Positions 56,485 to 64,000 of a stretch of 64,000 nucleotides of DNA are shown here, in pieces. The stretch lies in contig NZ_JALEGS010000074.1 of assembly GCF_022763345.1 (NCBI RefSeq), forward strand, positions 57,626 through 121,625, given 5' to 3'. The translations under genes were made by a program, and so were the position numbers. The DNA is from Phaeodactylibacter sp. GTDB lineage: Bacteria; Bacteroidota; Bacteroidia; Chitinophagales; Saprospiraceae. The notes beneath the pieces are model-generated. The model worked only from the letters and a program-made list of their open reading frames with translations. It was not told where the DNA came from and ran no database searches. Numbering within the stretch: position 1 is the stretch's first letter; the number at the start of each line of letters is the position of its first letter.

Positions 56485-58572
56485 CTATTCCTCAGATTGC
56501 TGCTCTTCCGGGTACTCAATGCGCACATGGTGTACACTGCGCATGAGTTGCTGAAAAACCGTTTTGCAGGTTTCCAGCTCGGAGAAGGTCAACTCAGAGT
56601 CTTCCAGCTGCCCCATCGCCATTTTACCGGCTATGATTTTGTCAATCAGTTCCAGCAGTGCTTCCTCCGTGGGATTTTTCAAGCTTTTGCAAGCCGCCTC
56701 AATGCTGTCCGCCAGCATTAGAATGGTCTCTTCCTTGGTGACGGGCTTGGGGCCGGGATAGCGAAAATCCTGTTCGTCTACCTCTTCCTCCGGATGGTCT
56801 TTGATATAATTGCGGTAGAAGTATTCCACGCGGGTCGTGCCGTGATGAGAGGTAATGAAGTCGATTAAAACGTTGGGGAGGCGCGCTTTTTTAGCCATTT
56901 TGACCCCCTCCGTCACGTGGCTGATGATGATTTCAGCACTTTCCCGGTCTGAAATACTCAGGTGGGGACTGTTATTGCTTTGATTCTCAATGAAGAACTT
57001 CGGCTGTAAAGTTTTGCCAATATCGTGGTACAGAGCAGCTACCTTTACCAGCAGGTGATTCGCGCCGATGGCCCGGGCAGCTTCTTCCGAAAGGTTAGCG
57101 ACCTGCAGGGAGTGCTGTAGTGTGCCCGGTGCTTTATTGGCTAACTGCCGCAGCAAGGGCCGGTTCATATCTGATAATTCCACCAGAGAAATAGAGGACG
57201 TAAAACCAAAGAAACGTTCCAGCAACGGGATGAGCGGATAAGCCAGCAGGGTCATAAATGCGCTGATGGCTAACCAGGACAATACCGACAAGTCAATATC
57301 GTGATAACTGCCTTCCTGAATCAGTGAGAGCCCGACGTATCCGAGCAGGTATACCACAAAAATATACAGGATGGAGTAGAAGAACCGGGTCCAGTCCCGG
57401 GTATCCACATCGCTGAGCAGCACAACAATACCAGCCAGAATCTGAAGAAAGGTAAACTCATACCCTAGGGAGGACAAAAAACTCGCCAGCAATATCACAA
57501 CCAGATGGGTAAATAAAGCCAGCTGCTCATCGTAAAAGTTTTTGATGACAATTGGCACGATACAAAACGGGATCATATAGGTGCTAAGCAAAGCCACCTG
57601 CTCCACTGCGTACACCAGGTAACTGAAGGCTACCAGCCAGAGCATGATGAACACCAGTTTATTGAAACGCGAGAAGACCGCCTGAGCGTACAAGCGCACA
57701 TACAGCAAAAAGATACCTATGATGAGAGTGGACAGCAGGGCGTACCCGGCCAGCACTCCGGTGTAAGATTGCTCCTCCGTCACTTCCTCCCGGTACTTAG
57801 CTTTGAAGGATTGGAGCTTCAGGTAGATTTCTTCGGTGATGTAGCCATTCTCTGTTACGATGAGATCTCCCTTGGACACCCGCCCCCGGTAGAGGCCCAC
57901 CTGAGTTAGTTCTTCTGCCAGCAGGCGTTGGCTGAGGGTATCATTGTAAAAAACATTGGGCGCAATGGACGACTCCAGCAGGCCGTAGAGGAAATCCGAC
58001 TCCGCCAGTTTACTGTACGGCAAAGACTCCGCAAGGGACGCTTCTGCTTCTGGCACTGTAGTCAGGTTTTCGATAGTCTGGGGGTGTGTGGTATTGCCCC
58101 TGAGGACATTTACTACGAAGTCTGCTGGTTTGTCTTTGTGCGCTTTATCCAGCTCTGCAATACCGGCTTGGTACAAGTCCTCCAGCAGGTTTTTGCCGTA
58201 GGTACGGTACTTATCCGGATTGCGGGTGACATCCGGGAACTGCTCCTCATTAATTTCCTCCAGTTGTGCTGTGAACCGGTCCTCAAAGCCTGTGATCTGC
58301 ATTTCAGTGACGGAAGGCAGCTGCTCGTAGTAAGGAGAAAAGCTGTCTTTAATGCGGGCTCTTTCCGCTTCAATTTCCTGGTCCGGTTTGAGGATAGCAA
58401 AGTCAAAAGGTGCTCGCAGGTCCTCATAGCGCCAGCGCTGCCCCTTGTCAAATTCGTATTTGAACTTCACATTGTTTGGGAACAGAAAGCTGATGATGGC
58501 TACCACACCAGCCACCATGAGGTATTTGACCAATGTAGGGAGCCCTTCTATCGTCGTTTTCCATGCACTCAT
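56485..58572 (-). CDS. 7TM-HD (PgpH-like) HDIG phosphohydrolase
   Basis: Extracellular 7TMR-HDED region plus TM segments; GTLQHSLQVANLSEEAARAIGAN...ALYHDIGKTLQPKFFIENQ. Confidence 0.94.
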   Translation of the reverse strand: MSAWKTTIEGLPTLVKYLMVAGVVAIISFLFPNNVKFKYEFDKGQRWRYEDLRAPFDFAILKPDQEIEAERARIKDSFSPYYEQLPSVTEMQITGFEDRFTAQLEEINEEQFPDVTRNPDKYRTYGKNLLEDLYQAGIAELDKAHKDKPADFVVNVLRGNTTHPQTIENLTTVPEAEASLAESLPYSKLAESDFLYGLLESSIAPNVFYNDTLSQRLLAEELTQVGLYRGRVSKGDLIVTENGYITEEIYLKLQSFKAKYREEVTEEQSYTGVLAGYALLSTLIIGIFLLYVRLYAQAVFSRFNKLVFIMLWLVAFSYLVYAVEQVALLSTYMIPFCIVPIVIKNFYDEQLALFTHLVVILLASFLSSLGYEFTFLQILAGIVVLLSDVDTRDWTRFFYSILYIFVVYLLGYVGLSLIQEGSYHDIDLSVLSWLAISAFMTLLAYPLIPLLERFFGFTSSISLVELSDMNRPLLRQLANKAPGTLQHSLQVANLSEEAARAIGANHLLVKVAALYHDIGKTLQPKFFIENQSNNSPHLSISDRESAEIIISHVTEGVKMAKKARLPNVLIDFITSHHGTTRVEYFYRNYIKDHPEEEVDEQDFRYPGPKPVTKEETILMLADSIEAACKSLKNPTEEALLELIDKIIAGKMAMGQLEDSELTFSELETCKTVFQQLMRSVHHVRIEYPEEQQSEE

Positions 58573-58640
58573 AGGGGTAAAGATACGGTTTTAGGGCTTA
58601 TGAACCTCGCCCTTGCTCAATGAAGGGCAACACGCAGGGG

Positions 58641-59198
58641 CTAACCCTTTTTCCGGGGTGCCCACACGACCTCGTCAATCCCTTTGGAGTAACCAATGAA
58701 ACGGGCCAGGATGAACAGGTAGTCCGAAAGGCGGTTGAGGTATTGCACAATAACAGGCTCTACCCGGGATTCCTGAGACAAGGCCACCACAAGGCGCTCT
58801 GCCCGGCGACAGACACAACGGGCGATGTGCGCACTTGAAACGGCAGGATGGCCTCCCGGCAGAATGAAATTCTTTAATTCCGGGAGCACTTCGTCCATTT
58901 CATCCATAGCCTTTTCTAAGGCTTCAATATCGGCAGCCTGAATGTCGGGTACGGGCATATCCTTGTCCGGATCGGAAGCCAGGTTTGAACCAATAGTGAA
59001 CAGGCGGTCCTGAATGTCTTTTAGCAATGCGCGGACAGCAGGCTCTGTGAACTGATCCCGGACCATACCAATATGTGCATTAAGTTCATCAACAGTACCG
59101 TATGCTTCAATTCGCAGGTGGCTCTTGGGCAGGCGTTTACCACCAAAAAGGCCGGTCGTGCCAGCATCGCCTGTTTTCGTATAGATTTTGAAACCCAT
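58641..59198 (-). CDS. Cob(I)yrinic acid a,c-diamide adenosyltransferase (PduO/MMAB type)
   Basis: IYTKTGDAGTTGLFGGKRLPKSHLRIEAYGTVDELNAHIG; CRRAERLVVAL. Confidence 0.95.
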   Translation of the reverse strand: MGFKIYTKTGDAGTTGLFGGKRLPKSHLRIEAYGTVDELNAHIGMVRDQFTEPAVRALLKDIQDRLFTIGSNLASDPDKDMPVPDIQAADIEALEKAMDEMDEVLPELKNFILPGGHPAVSSAHIARCVCRRAERLVVALSQESRVEPVIVQYLNRLSDYLFILARFIGYSKGIDEVVWAPRKKG

Positions 59199-59258
59199 GA
59201 TTGGTTATCGTTTTCATGAGTCAACAAGCAGCAGGAGCCGGAGGTTCTGAAAAAAATC

Positions 59259-59990
59259 CTAATCTTGATTGTAGCGGTGAGTAGGATCGCTGGCTTTGAC
59301 AATATTTTCGTTGCGCTGATCGACCTCCACTGTACCGTCCCGGAGCCGCACCATACGGTGGCAGTGCTCAGCAATATCGGGTTCATGGGTGACGAGAATC
59401 ACCGTATTGCCCATTTCGTGGATCCGCTCGAAGATGCCCATGATTTCAATGGAGGTTTTCGTATCGAGGTTACCGGTAGGTTCATCTGCCAGGATGATGG
59501 AAGGCTTGTTGACCAGCGCCCGGGCGATAGCGACCCGCTGACGTTGCCCGCCCGAAAGCTCATTGGGTTTGTGGTCTACCCGGTCGCCCAATCCTACTTC
59601 AGTAAGGACCTCCCGGGCACGGTCGAGCCGGGCCGACTTGGACTGTCCTGCGTACACCAGGGGCAGCGCTACATTCTCCAAAGCCGACAAGCGCGGGAGC
59701 AGGTTAAAAGTCTGAAAAACGAAGCCGATCTCCTTATTGCGAATTTCTGCGAGCTCATCATCGTCCATAGTGGACACATTGGTACTATTGAGCCAGTATT
59801 CGCCGCTTGTAGGCGTATCGAGGCAGCCCAGCAAGTTCATCAGGGTAGACTTCCCCGAACCGGAAGGCCCCATTAAAGCCAGGTATTCATTGGCTTGGAT
59901 TTCCAGGTCGACGCCGCGTAGGGCATGGACCTGAGTGGTACCCATGGTGTAGGTTTTGGTAAGTCCCTTAACGGCGATGATGGGCTGCAT
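59259..59990 (-). CDS. ABC transporter ATP-binding protein (MacB/LolD-like)
   Basis: Walker [10 protein letters not shown], signature [16 protein letters not shown], Walker [12 protein letters not shown]. Confidence 0.96.
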   Translation of the reverse strand: MQPIIAVKGLTKTYTMGTTQVHALRGVDLEIQANEYLALMGPSGSGKSTLMNLLGCLDTPTSGEYWLNSTNVSTMDDDELAEIRNKEIGFVFQTFNLLPRLSALENVALPLVYAGQSKSARLDRAREVLTEVGLGDRVDHKPNELSGGQRQRVAIARALVNKPSIILADEPTGNLDTKTSIEIMGIFERIHEMGNTVILVTHEPDIAEHCHRMVRLRDGTVEVDQRNENIVKASDPTHRYNQD

Positions 59991-59996
59991 AAATTT

Positions 59997-60293
59997 TTAT
60001 TTTTTTGAAGGTATTACTTTCGGTACCCGGAAGTACTCGCCATCTTGATCCGGCGCGTTCCGGAGCGCATCGGCCCGCTCTGTTTGACTACGTACTGCAT
60101 CTTCCCGCAGGACATTCACATCTTCATTGACGTAGGTCAGCGGCTCAATGCCTTCGGTATTCAGTTCTTCCAGCTTCTCGACCATCTCGAGGATACGGTT
60201 CAGGTCCCCCTGAATGGCCGTGCGCTCGGCAGTGGACAATTGCAAACGAGCCAATTGTTCCAGCTTCAATATTAAGGACTCGTCAATTTTCAT
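59997..60293 (-). CDS. gatC: Asp/Glu-tRNA amidotransferase subunit GatC
   Basis: KLEQLARLQLSTAERTAIQGDLNRILEMVEKLEELNTEGIEPL; ends FRVPKVIPSKK. Confidence 0.93.
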   Translation of the reverse strand: MKIDESLILKLEQLARLQLSTAERTAIQGDLNRILEMVEKLEELNTEGIEPLTYVNEDVNVLREDAVRSQTERADALRNAPDQDGEYFRVPKVIPSKK

Positions 60294-60414
60294 GATAAAA
60301 TATTAGATGTTTGGCGCTAAATCATCGGTAAACAATCAATTACCATCGAAGGAGCGGATTGGCCCCGATTATTTCCGCTATCTTTTATATTTTCGCAGGA
60401 AATCCTGAAGAAAA

Positions 60415-61065
60415 ATGAGCGAAAACAGCGCGAAGTCGCCGCCAAATATAAAACATATTGCTATAGCGGGTAACATCGGAGCGGGCAAAACCACCCTTTC
60501 AGAAAAATTGGGCCATCACTTTGGCTGGGATGTCCACTACGAGTCTGCTAACGACAACCCCTATCTGAGCGATTTTTATGAAGACATGCAGCGGTGGTCC
60601 TTCAACCTGCAGGTATTTTTCCTTAACAATCGTTACCAACAGGTGCTCAAAATCCTGGCGGGCGACCGTACGGTGGTGCAGGACCGTACCATATATGAAG
60701 ATGCCTATATTTTTGCCCCTAACCTCCACGACATGGGGCTGATGTCAACCCGCGATTTCCAAAATTACTTTGAGCTGTTTAAGACCATGTCTTCTCAGAT
60801 TCAGCCACCGGACTTGTTGATCTACCTTAAAGCCAGCATTCCCACCCTTGTGGAGCACATTCAGGAGCGTGGCCGGGACTACGAGGGCAATATGAGCCTG
60901 GATTACCTCAAGCGCCTCAACGAGCGTTACGAAAACTGGATCAGCGGTTACAAGGAAGGAAGACTCCTCGTCATCAATGCCGACCATATCGATTTCATGC
61001 GCAATCCGGAGGATATGGGCAATATTGTCAATCAGGTTAACGGAGAGCTGCACGGTTTATTCTAA
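60415..61065 (+). CDS. Deoxynucleoside kinase
   Basis: IAIAGNIGAGKTTLSEKLG, VVQDRTIYEDAYIFA, LIYLKASIPTLVEHIQERGRDYE. Confidence 0.94.
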   Translation: MSENSAKSPPNIKHIAIAGNIGAGKTTLSEKLGHHFGWDVHYESANDNPYLSDFYEDMQRWSFNLQVFFLNNRYQQVLKILAGDRTVVQDRTIYEDAYIFAPNLHDMGLMSTRDFQNYFELFKTMSSQIQPPDLLIYLKASIPTLVEHIQERGRDYEGNMSLDYLKRLNERYENWISGYKEGRLLVINADHIDFMRNPEDMGNIVNQVNGELHGLF

Positions 61066-61074
61066 CCAATTGCT

Positions 61075-61082
61075 TACCTTTG
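61075..61082 (+). promoter_or_regulatory. -7 box TACCTTTG upstream of ychF
   Basis: Matches TAnnTTTG; ychF ATG at 61158. Confidence 0.45.
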
Positions 61083-61157
61083 CGGCCTTGTTAGATATTG
61101 GGCAGGTGGCGGTTGTGCCGGTTGCCGATTACGTTTACTTTCAATCAAATACAGCAT

Positions 61158-62255
61158 ATGGCACTAAAGGCGGGTATCGTGGGGCTTCCCAATGTCGGAA
61201 AATCTACCCTGTTTAATGCGCTGACCTCTGCCAAAGCACTGGCAGCCAACTATCCATTCGCAACGAAAGACCCCAACGTGGGCGTCATCACTGTTCCTGA
61301 CCCTCGCCTCGACAAACTGTCAGAGCTGGTCAACCCACAAAAGGTACAGCCCACTACGATTGAGATTGTGGATATTGCCGGCCTGATCAAAGGGGCGAGT
61401 CAGGGAGAAGGCCTGGGCAATCAGTTTCTGGCCAATATCCGGGAAGTAGATGCGATCGTGCATGTTGTGCGCTGCTTTGATGAAGGCAACGTGGTCCACG
61501 TGGATGGCAATGTAGACCCCGTGCGCGACAAGGAAACGATTGATACAGAGCTACTGCTCAAGGACATCGAGACCGTGGAGAAGCAAGTGGACCGCTTCAA
61601 GCGGCAGGCCAAGAGCAACAACAAGGAAGACCTGAAGAACCTGGAGATCAGCCAAAAAATACTGGCGCATCTGGAGGATGAAAAACCTGCCCGGGCCATT
61701 GAGCTGGACGAAGCCGGACAAGCCCTGCTGAAGGAGATGTTCCTGCTTACAGCCAAGCCTATCCTTTACGTTTGCAATGTGGAAGAGGACGCTGTGAATG
61801 ACGGCAATGCCCATTCAGAGCGTTTCAAGGCAGCCGTGGCGGATGAGCCCGCAGAAGTCATCCTCGTCAGTGCAGCTATTGAGGCCGATATTGCGGAGTT
61901 GGAAACCAAAGAAGAGCGGCTGGAGTTCCTAAACGATATGGGGCTGGACGAGCCGGGCGTTAACCGGGTCATTCGTGCCACGTACAAATTACTCAATCTC
62001 ATTACCTACTTCACTGCCGGTGAGAAGGAAGTCCGCGCCTGGACCATTCAGGATGGCTGGAAAGCCCCACAGGCGGCAGGCGTCATTCACACTGATTTTG
62101 AAAAGGGCTTTATCCGTGCTGAGGTCATTAAGTACAACGACTACGTAAGCCTGGGCTCGGAGCAGGCGGTCAAGGAAGCCGGCAAAATGGCAGTGGAAGG
62201 CAAAGAATACGTGGTGACTGACGGCGATGTCATGCACTTCCGTTTCAACGTATAA
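61158..62255 (+). CDS. ychF: Redox-regulated ATPase YchF
   Basis: [68 protein letters not shown]. Confidence 0.97.
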   Translation: MALKAGIVGLPNVGKSTLFNALTSAKALAANYPFATKDPNVGVITVPDPRLDKLSELVNPQKVQPTTIEIVDIAGLIKGASQGEGLGNQFLANIREVDAIVHVVRCFDEGNVVHVDGNVDPVRDKETIDTELLLKDIETVEKQVDRFKRQAKSNNKEDLKNLEISQKILAHLEDEKPARAIELDEAGQALLKEMFLLTAKPILYVCNVEEDAVNDGNAHSERFKAAVADEPAEVILVSAAIEADIAELETKEERLEFLNDMGLDEPGVNRVIRATYKLLNLITYFTAGEKEVRAWTIQDGWKAPQAAGVIHTDFEKGFIRAEVIKYNDYVSLGSEQAVKEAGKMAVEGKEYVVTDGDVMHFRFNV

Positions 62256-62860
62256 TGTCAGATTTACGATACTTCATCATCAATAAACCTTACGGGGTGC
62301 TCAGTCAGTTTACACGGGAGCACCCTGATCATCGCGTACTCGGGGACCTCTATGATTTCCCCGGGGATGTTTATCCGGTAGGGCGGCTGGACAAGGACAG
62401 CGAAGGTTTGCTCATCATCACCAATGACAAAGCGTTAACGCACCGGCTGCTCGATCCCCAATTTGAGCACCCCCGCAATTACTGGGTGCAGGTCGAAGGT
62501 GTTCCGGACCGGGAAGCGTTGTCTCGATTGCGCAAGGGTGTTGCCATACGCATCAAAAAGCAAACCCACAGTACGCGGCCTGCCAGAGTAGAGCTTTTCA
62601 CCTCCCCTCCTGCCCTCCCTGAACGCGACCCGCCCGTCCGCTTCCGCAAAACAGTACCGGATAGTTGGCTCTCTATCCAACTGACTGAGGGTAAGAATCG
62701 TCAGGTCCGGCGGATGTGTGCGGCAGTCGGGTTTCCGGTACTGCGTCTTGTTCGTACAAGAATTCAAAACCTAAGCCTCGAAAAAATCAAGTTGCCTAAT
62801 GGAGGGGTTAAGGAAATGAACAAAGCGGATATTTACCAGCTTACAGGCGTCAGGCTTTAG
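62255..62860 (+). CDS. Pseudouridine synthase (RluE/RsuA-like)
   Basis: INKPYGVLSQFT, VYPVGRLDKDSEGLLIITND, LTEGKNRQVRRMCAAVGFPVLRLVR; TAATG overlap with ychF. Confidence 0.94.
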   Translation: MSDLRYFIINKPYGVLSQFTREHPDHRVLGDLYDFPGDVYPVGRLDKDSEGLLIITNDKALTHRLLDPQFEHPRNYWVQVEGVPDREALSRLRKGVAIRIKKQTHSTRPARVELFTSPPALPERDPPVRFRKTVPDSWLSIQLTEGKNRQVRRMCAAVGFPVLRLVRTRIQNLSLEKIKLPNGGVKEMNKADIYQLTGVRL

Positions 62861-63201
62861 TTTTCAGCTGTGCTGCCAGCACCAGCCTTTGGAGGGTAAA
62901 AGCCGAGGGTTTTTAAATCCTGTCGGACCCAGATGGTCCAGAGCAAGACCAAGAGCGGTAGCACGATTACGACTAGAGGATTGTAGTAAAAGGCTTCTGA
63001 GAATTCCAAATGCAGCGCATGCATCACAGCACGAGTCAGCCCACAGGCGTAGCACTCCACGTCAAAGAGCAAACGGGAGACACAAACAGCCCGCCCCTCA
63101 TCAAAATAGGTGGCAGGCAATACCAAAAGTGCAATAGGTAAGACCAGCAGTACTGCCAGCCTTACCCATGCAAAAGGTTTTCGATTAAAGCGTTGGGTCA
63201 T
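62857..63201 (-). CDS. DUF2752 family membrane protein
   Basis: CYACGLTRAVMHALHLEFSEAFYYNPLVV. Confidence 0.9.
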   Translation of the reverse strand: MTQRFNRKPFAWVRLAVLLVLPIALLVLPATYFDEGRAVCVSRLLFDVECYACGLTRAVMHALHLEFSEAFYYNPLVVIVLPLLVLLWTIWVRQDLKTLGFYPPKAGAGSTAEN

Positions 63202-63685
63202 ATGCACTTCCGTCAGCCGGCCCAAGATCGCCCATTACAATACGAACGAGGTCAATCAGTGCCCAAACTCCACAACCTCCCAAGGTCAGTATTTGGATAA
63301 TACCAATAGTAGTGTAACCAAGGTAGAAGCGGTGGATTCCAAGGGTTCCAACCAAAATGACCAGTAGCAGTGCTACCAATTGGCTTTTTGGCTTGTCCTC
63401 ATTGCCTTTTCGCAGTTCTTTTTTAACAGCTTTTTGAGCCGCTTTGAGTGCGATAATTTCTTTGAGGTTCAGCTTTTCGCCTGTCTCCTGGCGGATTTTT
63501 CTTGGGGTCAGGTCCAGGAACTCATCAATAGTGAGGTTTTCCAAACCATTCATCTCAAGTCCGGCAGCTTCTACAGAAGACTCAATCTTATCCTGGTCCG
63601 TCACTTTTACCACGAAAGCGTGAGCCGGCTGGACCGACAGGAACGCCACTACTAGGACGAGAATAGGTAAAACAAGCTTTTTCAT
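63185..63685 (-). CDS. TM2 domain-containing protein with signal peptide
   Basis: SQLVALLLVILVGTLGIHRFYLGYTTIGIIQILTLGGCGVWALIDLVRIVMGD. Confidence 0.92.
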   Translation of the reverse strand: MKKLVLPILVLVVAFLSVQPAHAFVVKVTDQDKIESSVEAAGLEMNGLENLTIDEFLDLTPRKIRQETGEKLNLKEIIALKAAQKAVKKELRKGNEDKPKSQLVALLLVILVGTLGIHRFYLGYTTIGIIQILTLGGCGVWALIDLVRIVMGDLGPADGSAYDPTL

Positions 63686-64000
63686 AATTAAATAGGGTTA
63701 ATTGAATGATTAAATGCTTTTCACGAGCACAAATATGACAGGTCAAGCTGTATCGGCTTGGTCATACTGTTTTTTAATTTTTGCTAGGAAGACCGGAAAG
63801 ATAGAAGCTGTTCAGACTTTGCGTCTAATTTTCATCTAAAAATTTGCACGTTTGCAAGTCAAATTTATGATTTGCCTTTTAATTATACAAATACCTTATT
63901 ACGTACTCTACCCGATGGTTTTTAGAAGTACCCTCTGAAATTGAAATTCGATCCTTTCCCACAGGGCTGTTATTAACTTGACAGCGGCTGTTTTAAACGC

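Noticed and set aside
1-64000. tRNA, rRNA, defence systems, prophage or transposase genes
   Set aside because: None recognised on reading both strands; a tRNAscan-SE/Infernal and DefenseFinder run would be needed to exclude divergent cases.

Overview
The window looks like ordinary chromosomal DNA from a Bacteroidota bacterium, probably Saprospiria-like. The lineage call is inferred from SusC/SusD, type IX secretion (T9SS) sorting domains, PorP/SprF and TAnnTTTG-type promoter boxes. No rRNA, tRNA, CRISPR array, transposase, prophage or restriction system was recognised. Most genes are housekeeping: dnaK, aroE, pncB, kdsB, ribBA-like, cdd, gatC, ychF, a CBS-like PLP enzyme, M1 peptidase, 7TM-HD phosphohydrolase and glycosyltransferases. 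The standout region is about 6.2-28.7 kb. It holds three giant minus-strand T9SS cargo genes (2167, 2351 and 2305 aa). Two are paralogues built from 18 and 20 copies of a roughly 70-aa two-cysteine module, followed by 4 PKD-like modules, one SprB-like module and a type B sorting domain. In one of them the module period is exactly 210 bp across 12 consecutive anchors. The third has a different, apparently unnamed, Cys-rich module of about 90-95 aa plus a dockerin-like segment. A 482-aa helical protein of unknown function lies between the giants on the opposite strand. Other leads: a TA-flanked 25-bp terminal-inverted-repeat element upstream of an OsmC gene (MITE candidate), a C40/NlpC-P60 protein whose expected catalytic Cys is Ala, a RibBA homologue whose GTP cyclohydrolase II half lacks the zinc cysteines, a cluster of TGRCA repeats upstream of dnaK, a bacterial GOLPH3-like protein, and repeated tail-to-tail gene overlaps sharing TTAA/TTAG. 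All family calls are from reading motifs in the translations; no searches were run.
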